Shown: in pieces, positions 53,174-60,027 of the stretch
Layout of the letters: every line of letters begins with the position of its first letter
How positions within the stretch are numbered: the stretch's first letter is position 1
The notes under the pieces: generated by a model
The model's input: only the letters and a program-made list of their open reading frames with translations
Databases searched by the model: none
What the model was told of the DNA's origin: nothing
Source: CAWCVR01 sp963799105
GTDB lineage: Bacteria > Acidobacteriota > Terriglobia > Bryobacterales > Bryobacteraceae
NCBI GenBank assembly: GCA_963799105.1
Contig: CAWCVR010000002.1
Span: 186,001 to 250,000 of the forward strand
Direction of reading: 5' to 3'
DNA: 64,000 nucleotides
Program-made: the position numbers and the translations under genes

Positions 53174-54271
53174 CTACTTGGCCGGGGCGGAGGGCGGCCT
53201 GTCGGTTCGCCGGCCTTTCGGACCGATCCAGGACCCATCCTCCACGTCCAGCGGCGCCATCCAGGCCAACTGCCGGTTGACATCGCTACTCAACCGGTAT
53301 TTCTTCTGTACCGAGGCAATCTGCGGACCGCGGATGTCGATCTTCGCCAGATCGTAATTGCCCAGCCCAACCTGCGCGCAGTACCGCAGATAGCCGACCC
53401 AGTCCGGATCCACCCCCATGCACTCCACTCCCACCCGGTCCGCGGCGACGAAATCGGTCGAGGCGATCGCCAGCCTCGAAGGCACCGGGACGCCCTGGGC
53501 CGGGCCGTTGCCCTCCATCCCTTCATGGCCGTCGATCACGGCCAGGCCCCAGTATGGCGCCATCGCCTGCGCCGTCACCAGCATGTTGTAGTGGATCAGG
53601 TGGAACCCCGCGTGATAGAGAGCCTTGTCATTGCGAAACGGAGCGCCCACCACCATGTTCTTCACCGACATCGTCGCCACGGTGTAGTTGTGCGACTTCA
53701 GCATCGCCGCGCCGATGATGAAAGCCTCCGGGTCGAAGAACCGCGCCGCGAGGTGAACCGGAACCGGGTGCGCGTCCTGGTCCAGCAGCGGTTGAAGAAT
53801 GAACTTGCCCTCCTCCGTGAAGTCGACCAGTTCGATGCTGCGGCCCTTGTACTCCGCGATCGCTTCCGGGTACCGCAACATCGCGAACCCACTCGACCCG
53901 CCGCCGAAAGACTCCCCGACGGTAACCGGTCCCTTAAATCGCGGCGCCAGGTAGTCCAGGATTCCACGAAGCGCATCGGCGTGCGTGCACGCCAGTTCGT
54001 TTCTGGGGCTCACGCCGTTGGCTTTGATGAGGACGCGCTTCTTGGTCTTCAGCTTGGGCAGGATCTGATCGTCGATCGCCACCAGGGCCTGGTAGACGTT
54101 CTTACGGCGATCGTCGCCGGCAGTCAGCGCCACCACCGACCGGGACTTGTATTCTCCTGCGGGCACGCTCGCCACAGGCACCGCCGCCGACTGGGCGCGC
54201 AATTCCGCCGCGGTAACCAGCGCTCCAACTCCGGTAGTCAGGAAGTTCCTGCGCGTGAAATAGAGTCGCAC
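53174..54271 (-). CDS. Tat-exported DUF362 domain protein
   Basis: A 365-residue protein from GTG 54271, which has AAGGAGA at a good distance; the twin-arginine leader is TRRNFLTTGVGALV. DUF362 phrases follow: KKRVLIKANGVSPRNELACT, ADALRGILDYLAPRFKGPVTVGES, AMLKSHNYTVATMSVKNMVVGAP and HYNMLVTAQAMAPYWGLAVIDGHEG-type sequence. The DUF362 family has unknown chemistry; some members carry ferredoxin domains, but no Cys clusters are present here. Upstream lies a GH51 gene with the same orientation, about 120 bp away. Confidence 0.8.
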   Translation of the reverse strand: MRLYFTRRNFLTTGVGALVTAAELRAQSAAVPVASVPAGEYKSRSVVALTAGDDRRKNVYQALVAIDDQILPKLKTKKRVLIKANGVSPRNELACTHADALRGILDYLAPRFKGPVTVGESFGGGSSGFAMLRYPEAIAEYKGRSIELVDFTEEGKFILQPLLDQDAHPVPVHLAARFFDPEAFIIGAAMLKSHNYTVATMSVKNMVVGAPFRNDKALYHAGFHLIHYNMLVTAQAMAPYWGLAVIDGHEGMEGNGPAQGVPVPSRLAIASTDFVAADRVGVECMGVDPDWVGYLRYCAQVGLGNYDLAKIDIRGPQIASVQKKYRLSSDVNRQLAWMAPLDVEDGSWIGPKGRRTDRPPSAPAK

Positions 54272-54390
54272 AACGATTCTCCTTCCCGCCCGCAACCGCC
54301 CGAATCGGCGGTGGCTGGGCTATCCGAGCGGAATCGTATCTGGTGGCGCCGGGGATGTCAACCGAAGCTGCCCCCGAAGCTGCCCCCGCG

Positions 54391-56466
54391 CTACCGGACC
54401 GGAAACTCGTAGATGCTGATGCTGATCGGAGGAATCGCCAGTCTGCCTGGCGCCTCGGTCACGGGGCTCTCCACGATGTCCACCACACGCGGCTTTCCGG
54501 GCACATTCGCACCGGTCAGGTCCGCGCTGGCGATTCGCCACAGCCGGCCCTTGTCCTGAACGGCCACGCCTTTGAGCGCGACATCGATCTGCTGGGCGGA
54601 CTCCGTCGGGTTGACGATAGCCAGCGTCAGCGACTTCCCGTCGAAGGTCAATGCGGCCACGGCATCCAGCGGATAGGTGTCGCTGCCCGAGGAAACCTTG
54701 GGCTTGTCCACCCCCACCGTGCCCCTCACCTCGTGTTGCGGCGAGTTCCCCTCGACGGCCAGCGGAATCGTCCCGAAATGCCGCCGGTACAGTTTGAACA
54801 TCAGTCCGATCGGCCGCAAGGTCACGTCGGTCTTGCCGATCGCGAGTAGTTCGGGCGCCCCGGTATATGCCGAAATGACGAACAGGCTCGAATGCCGGAA
54901 CATCTCGTTCATCGCCTGGGCGCTGGACAGCGCCGAGAACATGGAATCTCTGCCGTCGCCGATCCTGCCGGAAACCCATTCGTCGAAGGCGATCTGGATG
55001 CGGTTCATCTTGAGATTGGGGAATCGCCGCTGGTACTCCTCCCAGGCTTCCACCGGGCAGCGCATTCCGTTGGCCAGTTTGCGGGCGCGATCCACCAGGG
55101 GCTCGTCCACCTTCACGTACTCCTGCTTTTCGGAATCGAACGCCTTGTCCGCGGTGGTGGGATACAGGTGTTCGGCGATGGCATCCAGGTAATCCGCGGA
55201 ATGCGCCAGAAGCCCGCCGGTAAAGTCCGCCGGCCCGCCGAATTCAGCCACGTGCTTTCCGGTGATCGTCAGCGCCGCACGGCTTTGGCTGGCCTCGATG
55301 GGCGTCGCGCCCGCGGCCACAATCTTGATGGTCGGGTCCGCCCGCCGCATCGCCTGCGCGAACATGTTGTGCTTGATGACGTACTGATTGAGAGCCATGT
55401 AGCCCAGTTGCCACGGACCGAACATCTCGTTGCCGATGTTCCACCAGGTCGCATCGTAGGGTTGCGGATGGCCATTGGCTGCCCGCAGCCTGCCCATGGG
55501 AGTGGTCGCCGCGCCGTTGACGTACTCCACCTCCTCGGCCGCGGAATGCGCGTCGCCGAAACCGGCATTCACGCAAATGTACGGTTCCATGGTGAGCAGT
55601 TTGTTGAGGTTCATGTAGTCGTCGATGCCCACGTCGTTCGGTTCCAGCGCGTTCCAGGCGTAGTCATAGCGCGGCGGGCGTTTGTCCGGGTCGCCGATTC
55701 CATCCCGCCAGTCGTAGCCGGATGTCATATTCCCGCCCGGCCAGCGGAACATGGCCGGCCCGATCTCCCGGAACGCCGCGATTATGTCTGCGCGAAAGCC
55801 GTTCAGGTTGTCCGCCGGCATTAGCGACACGGCGCCGATGTGGAACGACCCCTTGCCGGTTCCCGCGATCTCCAGCCGGCCGTCGTCGCTGTCCGCCCCG
55901 GCCGAAAAGCTCAAAGGAAACCTGGCGTATTCTCTGCTCAACGGCTGAATGGCGATGGTCTGCCGGTCGCCGGGGTTCGGCCCCCACACGAGGATCGCTT
56001 TCACTTGCGCTCCGGGCTCCGCCGCAAGCACCACGCGACCGGAGTATTTCCTCCCTTTTCGAAGCGTCAGCCCCGCCTGCTGGATTCCATGCGGCGTGGC
56101 CGCCTCCAACTTGACACGGGGGCTGTGTTCACCCACCCAGGCGCGCTGCGGGTCCATGGTTACGAACTCGTCCGCACCGACGGGTCTCCACCTGGCCACG
56201 AACTTCCTGCTATTGGGGGGCGTGAGTTCCTTGGTGGAATTCACGGGATAGAAGAACTTCCGGTCACCTAGCATCTCGGCCCACATGCCGCCCTCGTAGC
56301 AGTTGCTCAGGAGTTCCGTGAAGAATCCATACATGTGCGGGGAGATGGGCGAGCCCGGCTTGCTCGCGTCCACCGTCATAGCCACCTGTTGTGCCCCGCC
56401 GCTGTGCGCCAGGCCGCTCGCGATCATCGCCGCCAGCACGCCTCTGACGAGCCTACGCTGTTTCAT
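54391..56466 (-). CDS. GH51 alpha-L-arabinofuranosidase, exported
   Basis: A 691-residue enzyme. ATG 56466 follows GAGG (an earlier ATG at 56478 is possible) and opens a signal peptide (MIASGLAHSGGAQ). The order is that of GH51: an N-terminal segment ISPHMYGFFTELLSNCYEGG, a carbohydrate-binding-like beta domain (about 130-250), then the barrel with FRWPGGNMTSGYDW, acid/base Glu in WWNIGNEMFGPW, nucleophile Glu in IAFDEWVSGR and a C-terminal beta-sandwich. It removes arabinose side chains from hemicellulose. The last five residues FPVR end the protein cleanly. Confidence 0.9.
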   Translation of the reverse strand: MKQRRLVRGVLAAMIASGLAHSGGAQQVAMTVDASKPGSPISPHMYGFFTELLSNCYEGGMWAEMLGDRKFFYPVNSTKELTPPNSRKFVARWRPVGADEFVTMDPQRAWVGEHSPRVKLEAATPHGIQQAGLTLRKGRKYSGRVVLAAEPGAQVKAILVWGPNPGDRQTIAIQPLSREYARFPLSFSAGADSDDGRLEIAGTGKGSFHIGAVSLMPADNLNGFRADIIAAFREIGPAMFRWPGGNMTSGYDWRDGIGDPDKRPPRYDYAWNALEPNDVGIDDYMNLNKLLTMEPYICVNAGFGDAHSAAEEVEYVNGAATTPMGRLRAANGHPQPYDATWWNIGNEMFGPWQLGYMALNQYVIKHNMFAQAMRRADPTIKIVAAGATPIEASQSRAALTITGKHVAEFGGPADFTGGLLAHSADYLDAIAEHLYPTTADKAFDSEKQEYVKVDEPLVDRARKLANGMRCPVEAWEEYQRRFPNLKMNRIQIAFDEWVSGRIGDGRDSMFSALSSAQAMNEMFRHSSLFVISAYTGAPELLAIGKTDVTLRPIGLMFKLYRRHFGTIPLAVEGNSPQHEVRGTVGVDKPKVSSGSDTYPLDAVAALTFDGKSLTLAIVNPTESAQQIDVALKGVAVQDKGRLWRIASADLTGANVPGKPRVVDIVESPVTEAPGRLAIPPISISIYEFPVR

Positions 56467-56552
56467 CGGCCACCTCATGTTGCTTGTTGCGCCGGAATCC
56501 ACGCTCCGGTTTTGCCAAGCCTTGATTCTACATCCAGCCGGAGTTTCCATCT

Positions 56553-56679
56553 TAGTGCCGTGACCGTGAGAAACTGTTCCTTTGCCACGGGCCGCTCGCT
56601 CACGCTCGCGGTTCCGGACAGAACCGCGAGCGTGAGCGAGCGGCCCGGTAATGGCACAAAATCACGCGGTCGAAGACCT
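56553..56679. repeat. 127-bp palindromic element, copy 2
   Basis: Reverse-oriented copy of 2481-2607. The palindrome is at 56589-56646 with loop CGGACA at 56615-56620. The flanks align to copy 1 only after reverse complementing (about three differences), whereas the loop aligns only without it. The copy sits upstream of the GH51 gene, between two minus-strand genes. Confidence 0.9.
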
Positions 56680-56755
56680 TAGAGGGTCTTCCGGGACATT
56701 ACTCCCGTCACGTCCGGTATCGCATCACACCGCCGCGCAAGCCGGATTGCCCAGC

Positions 56756-58054
56756 TCACTTCCCCTTCGTCACCGCCATCCGCATCTCCGTAATCTGCCC
56801 CGCCGGCCTGCCCTCCTCGCCGGTCCATATCTCCATCGCCGGCCCCGCGGGCACATAGCCCTGCTCCGCAACCGATTGCAGGAAGGCCACCCAGCGCCCG
56901 CCGGAGTCCGCTCCCCACGGACCCTTCACCACCACCGATGCAGCTAACCCCGCGGGCAAAGTCACCACTTCGAAAGGAGCCCCGGCCCGCGTGCCCGGTG
57001 GCGCCGGATAGCCTGCCTCCCAATGCCCCTCGTCCCAGAAGCGCCCCAGCGGCGGACCGGCAGGAGTTACTCCCTGAGCCTTCAGGTAAGCCTCCACCTT
57101 CTGCACCGCGGCCGCGGCCTGCGCGTACGGCCCGGTCATCGGCGCCACCACCGCAGTCAGTGCGCCGGTCTGCCCGATCTGCGCCCGCAAAGCTCGCGCG
57201 CTCTGCGGCGCCGCCGCGCCCGGTTTCCCCATCGCGGCGTACCCCGCCGGAGGAGTCAAATCAAACAGCGAGCGGTCGACACCAGCGCCCACGTGGATGT
57301 TACGTATGTGCATCTGGTAGACCGGCTTGCCCTCCTCCTGAATCGCGATGTCGATATGGTCAACTTCCCGCGTCCCGGCGTCGACCCATAGGTCGAATGC
57401 CGTGAGCCCCTGGATTCCGGTGTTGGCCGGCGCCTTGCGCAAGCGATAGCCGATGAGCTTCTTCCCGCCGGCCCACCGCTCGCCAAGTAACTCGTCCGCC
57501 GCCCGCGGCAGCGATCTCAGTTGTTCCAGAAACTCCTCCGCGTCCGCCATGCTCTCCACTTGCTTGCCCTCTTCCGCCACATATGTCCTGGCGGCATGCA
57601 TCAGGACGATCTGCTTACCGCTCTTGCGGTCCGCCCGTATCTCGATACCCCACGAGGTACGCACTCGCACGTATCCGGGAGCGAGGTAGCTGAAATCGAC
57701 CGCCACATAGGGCGCCTCAACCAGGACCACCGTGTACGCGAGCGAATCGGCACTTCTAAGCTCCGCCGCCGCGGCCGCGTACACCCGGCTCGCGCTGGAC
57801 TCCCTCGGAATGAGCACCAGTCCCGCGGCCACCGCCGCCACCAGCGCCGCGGTCATCGCCACCACTCGCACCCCCGGCGGGTGCAGCAGAGAGTAAGCCA
57901 GCGTCCGCAGGCGACTGGGCGGCCGCTGCTCCACTCTTGTCCGGAACTCCATCAGCCTGCGGCGCAGCCGGTCTTCCACGGCGGCCGGAATCTCCACCTG
58001 CGTTCCCCTGCGAATCAGATCGTGCACATCGTCGTTGGCGTCGTTGTCAAGCAT
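56756..58054 (-). CDS. Anti-sigma-factor-like membrane protein with GyrI-like domain
   Basis: A 432-residue protein coupled to an ECF sigma factor (8-nt overlap). Residues 1-65 are cytosolic (HDLIRRGTQVEIPAAVEDRL), then one membrane helix (VVAMTAALVAAVAAGLVLI). The outer part starts with a LolA/DUF-type beta domain (SLAYTVVLVEAPYVAVDFSY, GYRLRKAPANTGIQ) and ends, from about residue 305, in a GyrI/SoxS-like effector-binding fold (GPYAQAAAAVQKVEAYLKA, WEAGYPAPPG, VAFLQSVAEQGYVPAGP, EIWTGE). No zinc-finger anti-sigma motif is seen. Probably it holds the sigma factor until an external ligand binds. Confidence 0.68.
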   Translation of the reverse strand: MLDNDANDDVHDLIRRGTQVEIPAAVEDRLRRRLMEFRTRVEQRPPSRLRTLAYSLLHPPGVRVVAMTAALVAAVAAGLVLIPRESSASRVYAAAAAELRSADSLAYTVVLVEAPYVAVDFSYLAPGYVRVRTSWGIEIRADRKSGKQIVLMHAARTYVAEEGKQVESMADAEEFLEQLRSLPRAADELLGERWAGGKKLIGYRLRKAPANTGIQGLTAFDLWVDAGTREVDHIDIAIQEEGKPVYQMHIRNIHVGAGVDRSLFDLTPPAGYAAMGKPGAAAPQSARALRAQIGQTGALTAVVAPMTGPYAQAAAAVQKVEAYLKAQGVTPAGPPLGRFWDEGHWEAGYPAPPGTRAGAPFEVVTLPAGLAASVVVKGPWGADSGGRWVAFLQSVAEQGYVPAGPAMEIWTGEEGRPAGQITEMRMAVTKGK

Positions 58055-58595
58055 GGCTGCCTTCCTCCTTGCGCACCGGCGGGATCGGATGCGAGAGCAG
58101 ATCGCGCAGCCTGGCACGGGCGCGCGCCACATGCTTGCGCACGGTCGCTTCCCGGCAATCCAGCGCCGCCGCAATTTCGCCGTAGGGGATCTCCTCCACC
58201 CAGTGCATCAGAATCGCCCGTCCCTGGTTCTTCGACAAAAGTCCGATGGCCCGCAGGACCTCGGCGTTTCGCTCCGCGCCGCACACAGCCTGCACGGCGG
58301 ACGCCGATGAATCCGCGATGTCCTCCGGCATTGCGGCCGCGTCCAGCCACTTTCCCCGGCGCACTTTGCGCCGCAGCGCGTCGTGTGCCGCGTGGATGCA
58401 GATGTGCAGAATCAGCGCCTGTGGATTGGGGTGCGGCCGGATGCGGTCCCAGCGTTTCCAAATCGTCAGCAAGGCTTCCTGGAAGGCGTCCTCCGCGTCG
58501 CCGGGATCCCGGCACACGCGCCATACCGCCCGCATCATCCGGCCCTCGATGGGCGCGATCAACCGCTCGTATTCCCGCTGCTGCTCGTCAATCAT
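58047..58595 (-). CDS. ECF-family RNA polymerase sigma factor
   Basis: A 182-residue sigma-70 family protein. Region 2: YERLIAPIEGRMMRAVWRVC with DPGDAEDAFQEALLTIWKRW, the standard region-2.2 pattern. Region 4: LSKNQGRAILMHWVEEIPYGEIAAALDCREATVRKHVARARARLR. ATG 58595 was chosen over upstream starts because it begins the conserved helix. Its end overlaps the anti-sigma-like gene by 8 nt. It should direct transcription of a small regulon, often including its own operon. Confidence 0.9.
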   Translation of the reverse strand: MIDEQQREYERLIAPIEGRMMRAVWRVCRDPGDAEDAFQEALLTIWKRWDRIRPHPNPQALILHICIHAAHDALRRKVRRGKWLDAAAMPEDIADSSASAVQAVCGAERNAEVLRAIGLLSKNQGRAILMHWVEEIPYGEIAAALDCREATVRKHVARARARLRDLLSHPIPPVRKEEGSHA

Positions 58596-58710
58596 TGCTC
58601 TCACCCAGGAAACGCTAGCCGGCCCCGGTTTGTGGACGCGGCTTGTGGACACGGCAAAATTTTACATGTCGCCATTCCCTTTTTGTTCGCCTTATGATAT
58701 AGTGCGGCCC

Positions 58711-59196
58711 ATGAGCCCACAATTGCAACCATACGACTTTGCCAACCAATTGCTCGCCAGCCAGGATTTCTTCAATCGATCGACCAGGGTCCTCGATGAG
58801 GCCGACTCCGCATTCCGCCCGCGGGAAGGCATGATGACCGTCGCCCAGCAGGTCGCGCACACCGCCCAGACTCTCGACTGGTTCATCCAGGGCGCGGCCC
58901 GGCCCGGAGGTTTCGACCTGGATTTCGCGAAGCACGCCACTGCCATCGAAGCCGTCACTTCGCTCGCCGCCGCCCGCCAGATGCTCGCGACGGCATACGC
59001 CAACGCCGTCCAGTTTCTCCGCTCGCACAGCCCGGAGGATCTGGCGCGGCCGCTCCCGCCCGGCCCGGTCATGGGCGGCCAACCCATCAGCGACATCGTG
59101 TGGGCCATGGTCGAACACACCGCGCATCATCGCGGCGCACTGACCGTTTACTCCCGCGAACTCGGAAAAGTGCCCCCCATGCCCTACGGCGGCTGA
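58711..59196 (+). CDS. DinB-family protein
   Basis: A 161-residue four-helix protein of the DinB/YfiT superfamily. The putative metal-binding histidines are visible: QVAHTAQTLDWF in the second helix and VEHTAHHRGALTVY in the last. Family members are often thiol-dependent or metal enzymes of unknown specificity (bacillithiol transferase-like). It is divergent from the sigma factor gene. An AT-rich stretch (TTATGATATAGTG) sits just upstream of its ATG and may be part of its promoter. Confidence 0.83.
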   Translation: MSPQLQPYDFANQLLASQDFFNRSTRVLDEADSAFRPREGMMTVAQQVAHTAQTLDWFIQGAARPGGFDLDFAKHATAIEAVTSLAAARQMLATAYANAVQFLRSHSPEDLARPLPPGPVMGGQPISDIVWAMVEHTAHHRGALTVYSRELGKVPPMPYGG

Positions 59197-59267
59197 CCGA
59201 TTCCGTTGCGCCTGGCTCCCGCCCCACGTACCCGCTCGCCGGTTTTATGTGGGGCAGGTTGTCAACC

Positions 59268-59541
59268 ACTACTGTCCAAATTAGGTTTTGGGCAAAGCTA
59301 ATTTGGACAGCAAAATGCCAGCGGTTCGGGCAAGCCGCCAGCGACAATGCCTTGAAAGGGCTGCCAGAGGGCCGTTCGAACCTGTTCTGCCAGAGAAACG
59401 GTGCGCCGATGACCGGGCCGCAATTTGGACAGCATCGGAAGGAACGAGCCAACCTGCTTTTCGAGTCTGGCGGCCTCGTATGTGGAATCAAGGGCTTAGC
59501 CTGTCCAAATGTGGTGGTTCCGCGCTAATTTGGACAGCAGT
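59268..59541. mobile_element. MITE-like insertion, 274 bp
   Basis: The ends are inverted repeats, ACTACTGTCCAAATTAG and, read on the other strand, ACTGCTGTCCAAATTAG (one mismatch in 17). The sequence GGTTGTCAACC stands on both sides (59257-59267 and 59542-59552), consistent with an 8-11 bp target duplication inside a TGTGGGG repeat hairpin. Inside, TTTGGACAG occurs again near 59300 and 59423 and TGTCCAAA near 59501, like the multiple end repeats of IS21-type elements. No open reading frame for a transposase is present, so it would be non-autonomous. Confidence 0.78.
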
Positions 59542-60019
59542 GGTTGTCAACCTGCGGCCCGGCCCAGGGGCGCCCCGCAATCGGCCCGGCGAGCGAAGCT
59601 CGTCTGCGCGCGAGACGATCCGGCCCCAGCCAGCCCGAAATATCCCGCGCGGTTGGGTTGCGGCCTGCCGCTATGTGGGGCAGGTTGTCAACCTGCGGCC
59701 GAGTGGTACTCGGCCCGGCGAGCGGAGCTCGCCTGCGCGCGAGACGATCCGGCCCCCGGCAGGCCGGACTATCCCGCGCGGTTGGGTTGCGGCTCTGCTG
59801 CTCTGCGGGGCAGGTTGTCAACCTGCGGCCCCGCCCGGAGGGCACCCGCAATCGGCCCGGCGAGCGGAGCTCGCCTGCGCGCGAGACGATCCGGCCCCCG
59901 GCAGCCCGGAATATCCCGCGCGGTTGGGTTGCGGCTCTGCTGCTCTGGGCAGGTTGTCAACCTGCGGCCCCGCCCGGAGGCCACCCGCAATCGGCCCCGC
60001 GAGCGAAGCTCGCCTGCTT
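59542..60019. repeat. Tandem array of TGTGGGG repeat units (about 3.5 copies)
   Basis: Units of about 130-145 bp start near 59542, 59675, 59805 and 59947. Each has the hairpin GCAGGTTGTCAACCTGC, a variable spacer hairpin (for example GGCCGAGTGGTACTCGGCC), GGCGAGCGGAGCTCGCC and the conserved tail ending GCGGTTGGGTTGCGG. The first unit is split by the MITE-like insertion. The last stops at the 3' end of the next gene (60028). Copies read in one direction only. Confidence 0.88.
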
Positions 60020-60027
60020 GCCGCCTT

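Noticed and set aside
58693..58698. TATGAT upstream of the DinB gene as a -10 box
   Set aside because: No -35 hexamer is found at the right distance, so it is not listed as a promoter.
59542..60019. Regular tandem repeats considered as a CRISPR array
   Set aside because: The units are 130-145 bp with conserved sequence throughout, there are no unique spacers of constant length and no cas genes.
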